Source: Henningerozyma blattae CBS 6284
Taxonomy: Eukaryota > Ascomycota > Saccharomycetes > Saccharomycetales > Saccharomycetaceae
Assembly (NCBI RefSeq): GCF_000315915.1
Contig: NC_020185.1
Location: 1,426,001-1,490,000, forward strand
DNA: 64,000 bases
Direction: 5' to 3'
The notes beneath the pieces are model-generated. The model saw only the letters and a program-made list of their open reading frames with translations, had not been told where the DNA came from and ran no database searches. The position numbers and the translations under genes were made by a program. Position 1 is the first letter of the stretch. Every line of letters starts with the position of its first letter. Of the stretch, positions 51,472 to 61,733 are shown one piece after another.

Positions 51472-53121
51472 CTAATGTCTATGAGTATGACCGTCACTTA
51501 ATCCGAAATGTGAATGAAAATGACCATGAGAATGTTGCTCGGTTTTAGTTTCAATATTTGGTAAGAGTACTTGATTATTAGTTAATTTTTTTTGGTTATT
51601 AATGTCCTTTAGTTGATCTTCCGTTAAGCTTGGTCTTTCTTCTTTAAATTCAATATTTAATTTGCTCATATTTGGTACATTTTGATACATTATTTTCCTT
51701 AATTGATCAGTAACAATTTCGAATTCTTTGATAGTTAAGACATTTTCCCATTTTTGTAATGGAACCTCAAGAGTTACATAGGCCCTTAAAGTTGGTCCAG
51801 AAGCTAAGAGAGTTAAATCTAAGACTTTATATGGGTTTCCTGAATTATTATTTGATATCAATTTTCCTAAGATTTCATTTAACATTGCCTTAATTTCAAC
51901 GTATCTTGGATCTTTATGGTTGATGGCATTATCAATTAGTTCTTTTAAAGATCCAATTATTCCTTCGTACCCAGCTTTAATAATCATTGTAGATACAATT
52001 AGCCCACCAATTGCATCAAGACTTGCAATATTCAACCAATACCCTGATGTGATTGTAACAAGTGCTACTAATGATGTTAATGAATCTACTCTATGATGCC
52101 AAGCATTTGCCATAAGAACATTTGAGTTAGTCTGCAAAGCAACTTTTTTAGTTGCTCTAAAGATCCATTCTTTTAATGCAATGGAGGCAGCCGCAATCCA
52201 AGCAGCATTAACGTTTGTTACATCAGTACCTACGTTTGAAAGATGAGAATGTGAATGAGCATGTGATACTGTTTCTGAAACCGTTGTAGGTAAGAAATTA
52301 TAAATTGTCTCAATAAGAGTATGTGGAATAATTGGACCTACAATGGATACCAAAGATGACCATCCTATTGAAAGACCTGCAGTTGTCAAAATGGTGGAAA
52401 CCGCTAACGAGCCTACTGTTTCCACTTTCCCATATCCAAAAGGATGAGTCTTCGAAGGCTTATTTGCTGCAAGGCCAACAGATAAAAGCGTTAATAAGTC
52501 TGATATCATATCACACATTGCATGAACTGCATCTGCTAATAAAGCTTGGGAATGGAATACTATTCCACCTGTAAACTTCCCCACAGCAATACAAACGTTC
52601 GTAGCTAACCCTACCCAAGTGATTCTTACACCTGGATTTTCTCTAAATTCCCTTGTACTTAATATTAATAGTGGATTATTTTCTATATGACCATGAGAAT
52701 GTGAGTGGCCATGTGAGTGTGAATGCAAATTTGTAATATCAGTATTCTTGAGCGCAGAGGTGTTTGTAGGAATAGCATCTAACGAATCTCTATATAGCAT
52801 TGAACCTAGGATTAATTGATCATTTTGTTCAAACTCTGATTCTCTCATATGAACATGATCATCAGTTTTAAAAGCTTCTTTCAATTCTTCAATATCAAAT
52901 TGTCTTTGGCTGCTATTCTTTGTATTTGTGGCGGTGGTAGCGGTGGTGGTGGTATTAGCTTGATATTTGTTATATGTTAATCTGGAATTATGTAAGTATC
53001 GTATTCCTGTTGAATTCCTGAAGAATATAGTTGCAGAGCTTGAAGCATTTTTGCAGGAAATTTTCCGGTAACTTAGAATCCTCTTTGTAATGACAAACTT
53101 ATTAGCATGAACTATCACCAT
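51472..53121 (-). CDS. MMT1/MMT2: mitochondrial metal (iron) transporter, CDF family
   Basis: Mmt1 and Mmt2 are mitochondrial inner-membrane cation-diffusion-facilitator transporters that export iron from the matrix. The 549-residue product starts with a Lys/Arg/Ser-rich, acid-free presequence of about 50 residues. A His-rich loop (HSHSHGHSHSHGH, 133-145) precedes the membrane domain. CDF motifs are ALLADAVHAMCDMISDLLTLL (HxxxD metal site) and ANAWHHRVDSLTSLVALV (second HxxxD site). A second His-rich cluster ends the protein (HSHGHFHSHF to HTHRH). The single gene could be orthologous to either paralogue (YMR177W, YPL224C); both neighbourhoods are represented around it. Confidence 0.93.
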   Translation of the reverse strand: MVIVHANKFVITKRILSYRKISCKNASSSATIFFRNSTGIRYLHNSRLTYNKYQANTTTTATTATNTKNSSQRQFDIEELKEAFKTDDHVHMRESEFEQNDQLILGSMLYRDSLDAIPTNTSALKNTDITNLHSHSHGHSHSHGHIENNPLLILSTREFRENPGVRITWVGLATNVCIAVGKFTGGIVFHSQALLADAVHAMCDMISDLLTLLSVGLAANKPSKTHPFGYGKVETVGSLAVSTILTTAGLSIGWSSLVSIVGPIIPHTLIETIYNFLPTTVSETVSHAHSHSHLSNVGTDVTNVNAAWIAAASIALKEWIFRATKKVALQTNSNVLMANAWHHRVDSLTSLVALVTITSGYWLNIASLDAIGGLIVSTMIIKAGYEGIIGSLKELIDNAINHKDPRYVEIKAMLNEILGKLISNNNSGNPYKVLDLTLLASGPTLRAYVTLEVPLQKWENVLTIKEFEIVTDQLRKIMYQNVPNMSKLNIEFKEERPSLTEDQLKDINNQKKLTNNQVLLPNIETKTEQHSHGHFHSHFGLSDGHTHRH

Positions 53122-53780
53122 GATGAGTAACGGGGTATAATATAATGATGACGAATATTAAAACCAAATGGTTAAAAGAGATGTATGATGGTTTAAAAAC
53201 GCCAATTGATTATAATGTTTAATTTAAATATTTTACTAAACGCCAGAAGATGCCAAAATAAAATATTAATAAAAAAAAGGAACTATGCTCGTTTAGAGGT
53301 CTGGGTGAGCTGGAAATAATGGGCCTAGAGTTTGGAGGTGCCTTTTGAAAAACAGGAGCGTAGCCTAGCGAGATGTGATTGAATCTTACCTAACCAACCA
53401 AGCAAGATAAATCCTATTGTACCTAGTTTGAACACCTAAGTTTTACTGAGTTTTTTAACAAAATATTATACCTCTTAAGACGTTTTTTATATCATGCTCG
53501 ATGTCACCTTCATCGTCATCATTAGAAACTTTCTCTAATCAAAGTTGTTGTGCGTCGTTTTCGTGGAACTAGATCTGTCGGCATCTACATTCTCGAGTGT
53601 GGATCCGGAGAAACAGTCGTAGTACGCGATACATAATGAAACTTCAATTTCCCACAGTGAATCAAATTACGCTATATTTACGTGTATGTAGAAACTATAA
53701 ATTAGTATGTACTAATATACAGCAAATAGAACACGAACAAGTTTTAAATAGCTAAGTAGTTGTTGATTAAGAATAACAAA
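53122..53780. other. MMT/LTP1 divergent intergene
   Basis: About 660 bp. A moderately GC-rich patch lies at about 53550-53635 (GTGCGTCG, GTCGGCATC, GGATCCGGAG, GTAGTACGCG). The rest is AT-rich. No RNA gene seen; the 53340-53400 stretch does not fold as a tRNA. Confidence 0.5.
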
Positions 53781-54266
53781 ATGGGTATCAATGTATTGTT
53801 TGTCTGTTTGGGTAATATCTGTCGTAGTCCAATGGCAGAAGCTGTCTTTAGGGATGTAGTTAAAAAGCAAGGGTTAAGTGACAAGTTTGACCTCATCGAC
53901 AGTTGTGGAACAAGTAACTTTCATATTGGAGAAACACCAGACTCTAGGTCTGTAGATATCTGTAAGAGAAATAATGTACCTGTTAACCATAGAGCTAGAC
54001 AATTAACTGAAGCTGATTTCAACAAGTTTGATTACATTATCGGTATGGACAATAGTAACGTACAAGACATCAAGCATGTTGGTAAGAGGGTCAATAAAGA
54101 TTCTAAGTATAGGGCTCAAGTAAATAAGTTTGGTGATTGGAATACTAAAGATAGTGGGTTTGGTGATATTGTCGACGACCCATATTATGGTGGTAAAGAT
54201 GGTTTTGCCACCAATTTCAAACAAGTCACATACTTCACAAACCAGTTTCTTTTGAAGGAATTGTAA
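53781..54266 (+). CDS. LTP1: low-molecular-weight protein tyrosine phosphatase
   Basis: Ltp1 is a cytosolic acid phosphatase-type tyrosine phosphatase. From the ATG at 53781 the protein is 161 residues, the S. cerevisiae length. The P-loop is VCLGNICRSPMAE, with Cys9 as nucleophile and Arg15 in C-X5-R-S. The general acid Asp is in VDDPYYGG near the C-terminus, with both Tyr conserved. I chose 53781 over an in-frame ATG at 53760 because MGINVLFVCLGN matches the family start and the earlier seven residues (MLIKNNK) do not. S. cerevisiae LTP1 is YPR073C, so the gene is out of context between MMT and the SIP18-like gene. Confidence 0.94.
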   Translation: MGINVLFVCLGNICRSPMAEAVFRDVVKKQGLSDKFDLIDSCGTSNFHIGETPDSRSVDICKRNNVPVNHRARQLTEADFNKFDYIIGMDNSNVQDIKHVGKRVNKDSKYRAQVNKFGDWNTKDSGFGDIVDDPYYGGKDGFATNFKQVTYFTNQFLLKEL

Positions 54267-54627
54267 GTAGTTACTACATAATTAGGTATATACTTTTGTT
54301 TATGTTAAAATTTTAATTCGTGGATACATTTCCTATTATGTCTTTAATACCCAGAGAACAAACGTCAATATTTACGCGTTTATCATTATTATGATGTTTT
54401 TCATCCTAAAAAATTTAAATTATTGGCTAGCAATTATTTTAAAAACTGTAAAGATAAATATTTAAAAATTTATATTTACGTGACATTAATATGCTTACAG
54501 CAAAATAAAAAGAATGTTAAATTAAAATTTCCTTAATAACAAAACATATTTAAAAATCGTTAATTAATAATTCATTTTTAATTAATATTTACATAAGGAA
54601 GGGCATATAAGCTAGGTAATCAAGAAT
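54267..54627. other. LTP1 3' region
   Basis: About 360 bp of very AT-rich DNA with several TTTAAAAATT-type tracts. Nothing recognised. Confidence 0.5.
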
Positions 54628-54813
54628 CTAATGAGTTGCAGAACTTACTTTCCAGTCTTGAACTACCCCTCTACCTGCGGCTGGTCCGTTTGGATGTTCC
54701 AAAGGAGTTGGAAAGGTATTACCAGCAACATCTTTTTGATCTTTATTTTGGGCACGAGCTTGACGAGGGATGGCTGCGTTTTTTGTATTCATATTCATTC
54801 TTTCGGCGGACAT
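54628..54813 (-). CDS. small hydrophilic protein, SIP18/GRE1-like by position and C-terminus
   Basis: A 61-residue, very hydrophilic frame with Met, Asn, Gln, Lys and Pro but no hydrophobic core. The C-terminal GPAAGRGVVQDWK resembles the AGRGIANDWK end I recall for S. cerevisiae Sip18, a hydrophilin induced by osmotic and dehydration stress. The locus agrees: SIP18 (YMR175W) lies between MMT1 and DDR48 and GRE1 (YPL223C) next to MMT2, on the strand seen here. A GTAAGT overlaps the last codons, but no TACTAAC follows, so I keep the unspliced frame. The gene is short, so the call is moderate. Confidence 0.6.
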   Translation of the reverse strand: MSAERMNMNTKNAAIPRQARAQNKDQKDVAGNTFPTPLEHPNGPAAGRGVVQDWKVSSATH

Positions 54814-55764
54814 TATGTAATTGTTGTATTTATATTCTTATTTTTAATTTTTTTTTTAGTTACTTTTACAATTTCAATAGTTAAAATCTAATTCAAGGAA
54901 AAAAAAATATTGGTAACAAGAAATATTTCCTTCAATATCTTCCTCATTTCTTACTTATTTTATATAAAATATTTTACAATTTAGTGCTAATATAAAGCTA
55001 TATTGCTATTTATAAGATAACTAATCATAGATATACGTAGTATCCCTTGTTTGATCTTCATATAACTTAATAGAATCCTTTACTCCTTTCTTTTCCTTCA
55101 GTAATAAAAAGGAATCCTTTTAAGAAAAGGATACTCAGCTAAAACATCCAATGGTATTACATATAAACGTAATATATACTATTTAAAATATTCTTATACT
55201 CCTTCTTTTCAGTCTTTTTGGATGTGTAGAGAACCAAAGAGAGTAGGCTCAATTAATGATTAGACGTCATGCATAATTTCTATTACCAATGGAACGTCTC
55301 ATTTAGTCCATATTGAATTGGGAGTTTTAACAATGTATTATTATTATTATTATTATTAGCAATCCTTCCTTTATCCATTCTACACCCATCGGTAATTTTT
55401 TTATAGGAAACTCCGACTCATCGGTGATTAATAAGGAAAATTTCAAGGCACTTTTGAATTTTAAATTAGATATTCTTATTTTAGACACGACATTGAATAA
55501 GGTATAGAAAATAAGGGTGTTTCAAGAAATGGTACGTAATTCGACTGTTCAATCAACTAGTTTTGCGTAGGTATTATTGTATTTTATTTTGTATATACAT
55601 TTGATTGCTTAAATAGTAATTCAAGAAAAACAAATGATGATATATATGTGACGAATTATATGAGGTTAAATAGTGTAAAGAAAACTAAAAAAAAAACAAA
55701 TCAAAGTCATAAAGGGTGGATTAAAATGTAATTAAATATTTGAGTTCTTTGTTTAATTGTAGAT
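54814..55764. other. intergene upstream of the small gene and downstream of DDR48
   Basis: About 950 bp, AT-rich. It contains an AAGGATTCCTTTT-type inverted element (AAAGGAATCCTTTTAAGAAAAGGA, about 55108-55130) and a (TTA)n tract at 55337-55359. The PAI3 gene that lies here in S. cerevisiae is not found. No RNA gene seen. Confidence 0.5.
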
Positions 55765-57279
55765 CTAGTAGTCATCGTTATCGTAAGAATTGTTTCCTCT
55801 GTTGGAAGAGCCGTAGGAATCGTTGTTACCATAAGAATCGTTGTTAGAACCATATGAGTCGTTGTTAGAACCGTAAGAGTTCTTCTTAGAACCATAGGAA
55901 TCATCGTTGTTATCACCGTAAGAGTTCTTCTTGGAACCGTAAGAATCGTTGTTACCGTAGGAGTCATTGTTGGAACCGTAAGAATCATTATTGTTGGAAC
56001 CATAAGAATTCTTCTTAGAACCGTAAGAATCATCGTTGTCATCACCATAAGAGCTCTTCTTAGAACCATAGGAGTCATTGTTGGAAGAACCGTAGGTGTT
56101 GTCATTACCATAAGAGCTCTTCTTAGAACCATAGGAGTCATTGTTGGAGGAACCGTAGGTGTTGTCATTGTCATCATCACCACCGTAAGAGGACTTCTTC
56201 TTGTTCTTCTTGTCAGAGGAACCGTAAGAGTCGGTATTGGAAGAACCATAGGTATTATCATTGTCATCATCACCGTAAGAGGACTTCTTCTTGTTCTTCT
56301 TGTCAGAGGAACCGTAAGAGTCGGTATTGGAAGAACCGTAGGAGTTGTCGTTGTTATCATCATCACCGTAAGAGGACTTCTTCTTGTTAGAGCTATAAGT
56401 GTCGTTGTTAGAAGAACCGTAAGTGTCGTTGTTAGAAGAACCGTAAGTGTCGTTGTTAGAAGAACCGTAAGTGTCGTTGTTAGAAGAACCATAGGAGTTG
56501 TCATTGTCATCATCACCGTAGGAAGACTTGTTCTTGTTCTTGTTTTTCTTAGAAGAACCATATGAATCGTCATCATCATTGCTGTTAGAACCATATGAGT
56601 CGGTATTGGAAGAACCATAGGTATTATCATTGTCATCATCACCGTAAGAGGACTTCTTCTTGTTCTTCTTGTCAGAGGAACCGTAAGAGTCGGTATTGGA
56701 AGAACCGTAGGAGTTGTCGTTGTTATCATCATCACCGTAAGAGGACTTCTTCTTGTTAGAGCTATAAGAGTCGTTGTTAGAACCATAGGTGTCATTGTTA
56801 GAAGAACCATAGGTGTCATTGTTGGAAGAACCATAGGAGTTGTCATTGTCATCATCACCGTAAGAAGACTTGTTCTTGTCCTTCTTGTCAGATGAACCGT
56901 AGGAATCGTTGTTAGAACCATAAGTATCATCGTTGTCATCACCATAAGAGGACTTGTTCTTGCTAGAACCGTAAGAATCGTTGTTACCGTAAGAGTCGTT
57001 GTTGTCATCACCGTAAGAAGACTTGTTCTTGTTGGATCCATAGGAGTCATCGTTGTTAGAACCGTAAGAGTTCTTGTTATCGTCATCATTCAAACTAGTT
57101 TCACCGAATTGCTTTCTAACAGCACTTTCCATCTTGTTGAAATTGTCATCACCAAGGGTGTCTCTAGCCTTTTGGACGTTGTCTTGACCGGCATAGTCTT
57201 CAGCTTGGTCGACAATATCACGGTTGTTGTCACCATCGCCTCTAGAGGTGAACTTCTTGACTTTATCGAAAATACCCAT
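55765..57279 (-). CDS. DDR48: stress protein Ddr48, repeat-expanded
   Basis: Ddr48 is a DNA-damage and heat-inducible hydrophilic protein rich in Ser/Tyr/Gly/Asn, of unsettled function. The first ~65 residues are unique (MGIFDKVKKF, then DDNFNKMESAVRKQFGETS) and match the family start. The rest (about 66-504) is an array of SYGSNNDD, SYGSSNKNKSSYGDD and related units. At 504 residues it is longer than S. cerevisiae Ddr48 (430). A 172-bp segment (56228-56399) recurs exactly at 56597-56768, offset 369 bp or 123 codons, showing recent duplication. A second frame on the same strand (55707-57089) is also open because units are multiples of three and lack stops; it is a Thr/Met/Leu shadow. The HOT1 neighbour matches YMR173W-YMR172W. 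Confidence 0.94.
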   Translation of the reverse strand: MGIFDKVKKFTSRGDGDNNRDIVDQAEDYAGQDNVQKARDTLGDDNFNKMESAVRKQFGETSLNDDDNKNSYGSNNDDSYGSNKNKSSYGDDNNDSYGNNDSYGSSKNKSSYGDDNDDTYGSNNDSYGSSDKKDKNKSSYGDDDNDNSYGSSNNDTYGSSNNDTYGSNNDSYSSNKKKSSYGDDDNNDNSYGSSNTDSYGSSDKKNKKKSSYGDDDNDNTYGSSNTDSYGSNSNDDDDSYGSSKKNKNKNKSSYGDDDNDNSYGSSNNDTYGSSNNDTYGSSNNDTYGSSNNDTYSSNKKKSSYGDDDNNDNSYGSSNTDSYGSSDKKNKKKSSYGDDDNDNTYGSSNTDSYGSSDKKNKKKSSYGGDDDNDNTYGSSNNDSYGSKKSSYGNDNTYGSSNNDSYGSKKSSYGDDNDDSYGSKKNSYGSNNNDSYGSNNDSYGNNDSYGSKKNSYGDNNDDSYGSKKNSYGSNNDSYGSNNDSYGNNDSYGSSNRGNNSYDNDDY

Positions 57280-58396
57280 TATGAAAAATTACTTGTAAAG
57301 AGAGATTGGAGTTGGTTTTATGGCAATAATGATAATATATATACTAGAGTTAGTAATAATATATGATTGGTTATCAGACACAGAGAAACACAACAAGAAA
57401 GATGAAGAGAAAAAAAAGAGGATTGATAAAAGAACTCCAGCTTATATAAGAAAATGCCCAGGAAACAAAACCCAAACTGAAACCCAAACTAAAAAAAAAT
57501 AAAAACCATCAGATCATGGAAAATGTCTATTGTTTTATATCATCAGCTAATCCAATCCTTACAGGGTATGGCCACCAATTGCCTACTTGGAACACACACA
57601 CACACACACACACACAGAAACACAGACACCTCATATTTTCACGCTAGCTGGATCCTATAATAATGATCATAACAATCATAACAATACTATTTCTTACCTT
57701 TACTCTTACCTTTACCCTATTCTTTACTATTATTGCATTATTTTTTTTTCAATATCACTTTATCAAGGCATTGCCCTACTTTGTTTCACCACTGTGGTTG
57801 TATGTTTCCCTTTTTTGTTTAGGCACGCTGTCCACTACGCGCTATTCTTTGGTGCCCACAGAGATCGCGTAGCGGACAGCTCGTGGCAGTACACGGGGTG
57901 CTTGATTTCCCGTTTCGGGCACGTGTAGTCCAATACAGAGAAATACCTGCAGTAGCATGTGGCGTTCAGGAATGTGGTGTGGCGGTGTCAGCAATTCGTG
58001 TGGCACCAGAAATTCGCGACACGCGACGCGAAAAAAAAAACGAAAATGAAAAAAGAAAAAACGGGCGGCCCATAGGGGGCTCGAGAGAGCCGATATATTT
58101 CCTGAATTGGAGAGTTTCCCGTTCACGTGGAAGCGAAGGTGCACGGGCGTGGGTGCACGGAATGGTATGTCTGTTTTGAGATATGCCGGGAATGTTAGGG
58201 GAGGTACGGCTACGAGAAAAAAAAGAGTTAATTTGATTACTAGTATAAGAACTAATATGGGTATCAATATGACTTGGTAGGACTTAGAATGATTATAAGC
58301 ATAATTATAAGCACAGTTTAGTATACTTGAGGAAACTATAATTCTTGCTAGGGCAAATGCGTCGGGATGAATATATAAACCCCCACGACTCCCACG
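57280..58396 (-). promoter_or_regulatory. DDR48 promoter with GC-rich island, hairpin and STRE-type sites
   Basis: About 1.1 kb upstream of DDR48 and downstream of HOT1. A (CA)n tract lies at 57593-57615. A GC-rich island covers about 57820-58200. It starts with an imperfect 14-bp inverted repeat, CTGTCCACTACGCG / CGCGTAGCGGACAG (57827-57840 and 57865-57878). CACGTG occurs near 57919 and CACGTGG near 58124. GGTGCACGG occurs twice, 5 nt apart (58138-58160). AGGGG stress elements (Msn2/4 type) lie at about 58073-58078 and 58197-58201. GGTGCACGGGCGT is close to the Rap1 consensus. The 98-141-aa frames on both strands show no family features. Confidence 0.6.
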
Positions 58397-59676
58397 CTAT
58401 ATCCCTGTCAAGCTTTGTTGTAACCAACCAATGGTTCTTCTCTTGAAATTGCCCTTCTCATCTCTATAGAGTCTTCTTTCTTCTAATATCTTTATCATAT
58501 CTTCTGCAGTATTACCCTTCTCTATCCCTTTCAGAATAAACTTGTACAATCGTTTTCTTCTTGCAAATGTCTTGCGGTTCCTTTTGAGCCTCCATTTATT
58601 ACCATATTTCTCTTCCAATTCTTTAATAGAGGGAGATCCATTGATACCGTTTTTGTACTCTTCCCAAATGGTTCGAACACTATTTGGTGCCTTCAAGATT
58701 GTATATGACGGTATACCATTGGAATCCATGGTCATAGTCCTATTGCCTATGCTATTAGCAGATCCAGAAAGAATGGCCGTACTATTCAAATTAGATTGGC
58801 CCAATTCATTACCATTATTACTGCTAGCAGTATTATTATTATTGTTATTATTATCATCATTACTCTTTTTCTTGCCTTTTTGTTCTTCACTATCACCATC
58901 TTCATCATCATCGTCTTCTTCATCTTCATCATCATCTTCTACATGAACACCATTACCAGGTCTTAAAATCACTTCATCTTCTATTTCATCTTCTTCTTGA
59001 CTACTCGCTTCTTGTTCATATGGCGCATGCGATTTATTACTTTTGGATTTTTTATCTTCAGTAGTGGACTTACCAGTACGATTAGTGGATGGTAAAGTAA
59101 TCTTTATATTATTAATTGAATCATCCTCATTGTCTTCATCTTCTTCTTGGTACCCTTCTTCATCTTCTACATTCCGATTACTTTTATCATTTGACGTTGA
59201 ATTCACAATAGTATCGTTGGGGATTGTTACTGGATTGGTCGTACTATTACTAGTGCCACTATTATTAGCAACCATATCAGTACCAAAAGGTACAAATTGA
59301 TGTGAATTATTATATTTACTACTAGTAATCTTATTGATACTAGGTGTTAACCCAGTATGTTCCATATTCAAATTTGGTAATGATAACGCACTAAAATTAT
59401 TGATATTGAAATTCACTTTAGCACTAGAAATATTATTGTATGCAGTGCTACTGTTAGTACTATCATCAATTCGTCTTCGTTTCTTGATACAATTTGGATC
59501 TAATGTGAACGTTTTTTTATTTGTATTTGATACTAATGCATTAGCATGCGCATTAGATGTCACTGTAGAGTGCCAATCTCTTAATGATAATGGGATTCTA
59601 TTCCCCATTGGCGTCAAAGTGGAGTTATTACCAATGCTATTATTGTTATTGCCATTGCTATTGTTATTGCTATTGC

Positions 59677-59709
<33 letters not shown>

Positions 59710-60799
59710 GAGTAGAATTGTTTAATGTGGGGAGACCAAAATCATTGAAAATCATATTCGAGTTTGCATTTGCAGTTGCATTTGCATTTGAATTGGAATT
59801 GGGGAAATTATTAACATATTCATCCATATTAGATTGTGATGTAGTATTTTGATAATAATTTTTACTTGCAGTAGCAATAGAATTCATCAATTCTACAACA
59901 AACCGATTCTTGGGATCTTCTTTTTTCAATGGTCCATTATTATCTCTTACCTCTTGAGTTATACTATTTGAAAGTGTATCATACTTGACCGAAAGATCAT
60001 CTAATTTGGAATAAACCTTGGCTAATAATTTATCATTGGCATTTGTCTTTTTGGATTCGATAACATTACATAATTTTTCTAAAGTTTCTTCAATCTTTAT
60101 CATTCGAACACTTAATTCATCCATTCTTTGAAACATCTTTAATGTATTTGTCGTAGGATGAAGACTGGTACTACTTAAATGTGGGTTTGATGATGATGAT
60201 GCTGATGCAGTATTAATATTTGTATTAGTTGTATTATTACCAATTGATAAATTCAATCGTTTGATATTCGATGTAGATGCAGAACTTTTAATCTTATTAG
60301 GATTTGACGATATCGGTGGGAAAGTTGTTGTAGAATTTAATTTTATAGGTAACGGAATTGTCAATGGTGGTGGTGTATTATTTGCCGATGAAATATTTGA
60401 TAATCCAGATAAATTAGGAATATTAACGCTATTCAAAGTAGCCATTGTGGATGTTACAGGAGTTTCATTAGGGATTGAATTGTGAGATTTCTTAGGTGAA
60501 GTAGATTGGACATGTTGTGGTGATATTGAATGATTCAGTTCCATCATGACACCATTTTTCACGTTGGAATCATTACCGTTATTGACATTTACCTTTGTAG
60601 ACAATTGATTCAAATTATTAGCTGTTAAAGTTGGAGTCAGTGAAGAATTTAAAGCTGTATTATTTGGTACATTTAAATTGGGAGAATCAGTAGTGGTTGA
60701 CATCAAAGGAACTATTCCAGTGGAAGTCACTTTTGCATTTTCATCAAGATGATTAGTAGATTCAACCTCTAATGGAACGTTATTTGATGGATTCGGCAT
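58397..60799 (-). CDS. HOT1: osmostress transcription factor Hot1 (GCR1_C domain)
   Basis: Hot1 is a nuclear regulator that recruits the MAPK Hog1 to osmostress genes such as GPD1 and STL1. The 800-residue product (719 in S. cerevisiae) ends with the GCR1_C DNA-binding domain at about 708-800: [27 protein letters not shown], then [16 protein letters not shown] and [12 protein letters not shown] short coiled coil lies near 220-250 ([25 protein letters not shown]). Between them are Asn/Ser runs and a strongly acidic block at about 610-650. Msn1 and Gcr1 share the end domain; the DDR48 neighbour (YMR173W-172W) decides for Hot1. Confidence 0.9.
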
Positions 60800-61733
60800 G
60801 ATGATTGCTTTTTAATTTTTTTAGACTTGATATGATTTTCCTTTTAAAATTTCGGATTGCCGCTAATACTTGAATAAGGAAATAGAAAAAAACAAACTTA
60901 AAAGTATTATTAAAGGAAGAACAAAGAGAAACAGAAACAGGACTGGAAAATCACTTGTATTAATGTATTAATGAATTCGTAAGTCAAGTAATTATAAGCT
61001 TAAAGTAGAGAATTCGAAATATTTTTTAATCGTGTTATGGAGAAAAGCCAAAAGAAGAATACGATGAAAAAATAAACGTAGTTAAGGAAATTTAGTATAA
61101 GCACTACTATATTTTCTATATATTAACAAAAGTAATAAATAGTAAAATAAAATAATAAAAAAAAAGAATTACAATGTTTCTGTATCTTGTATAATCCAAG
61201 TAGCAATGAGGAACGTTATTTTTTTTTTCTATATTTTTATGCTGAAATAGTAAGAATATATTTTCAAATTAAACTTTGTCAGATATGTATATGTAAAGAA
61301 TTTCGATGCATCTAAGTATAAGCCAATAATAAACGTTGATTTCCTAGAACTAACCAATAACAGATTTTTTCTTTATTTGAACAAAAAAGAATCTTTTTAA
61401 GATAAGTCTCAATTTCCAATTTTTTTTTTTTGTTTAATAATTTTGACCCAATTTTTTTCGATTCTTTGACCCAAATTTGTACTGAAATTTCGATTGACCC
61501 AATTTTGATGGACAAATTTTCACCGATGACGACCAAATTTGGCCCATTTTGCAAACCAGAATGTGCCACGGGAATTTCTGTGCCCTATTGAGAAAAGTAG
61601 GGTTGTTCTAGGGTTGTCGGTGTTTTGATATAACACCGATGGGTATCGTATAGAATGTTTGTTTTGTCTTGAATATCAGTTATAAACTCCGAATGATAAA
61701 AACAAGCAATAAAACAAAAGCAAATTAACAAGT
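60800..61733. promoter_or_regulatory. HOT1/FMP40 divergent intergene with GACCCAA repeats
   Basis: About 930 bp. Three copies of an imperfect ~25-bp unit, roughly TTTCGATT then TTGACCCAAATTT, lie at about 61442-61508, with GACCCAA at 61445, 61468 and 61495. GTAGGGTTG and CTAGGGTTG at about 61600-61618 are Tbf1-like. The left part is A-rich HOT1 promoter DNA. An 85-aa frame over the repeats has no features and is not called. Confidence 0.5.

Noticed and set aside
53280..53400. GC-moderate stretch near MMT considered as a tRNA or snoRNA
   Set aside because: No T-loop, no paired arms and no C/D or H/ACA box arrangement could be found.
54640..54650. GTAAGT at the end of the SIP18-like frame as a splice donor
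   Set aside because: No TACTAAC branch box was found downstream on that strand within several hundred bases.
55707..57089. 460-codon Thr/Met/Leu frame on the DDR48 strand
   Set aside because: It is a frame shadow of the DDR48 repeat array; it shifts the same units and lacks the conserved N-terminus.
57842..58267. Overlapping frames of 98 and 141 codons on both strands in the GC-rich island upstream of DDR48
   Set aside because: GC-rich DNA lowers stop frequency; neither product shows domains, and regulatory words explain the region better.
61312..61569. 85-codon minus frame between HOT1 and FMP40
   Set aside because: Overlaps a noncoding repeat array, product is not recognisable and no homologue is expected here.
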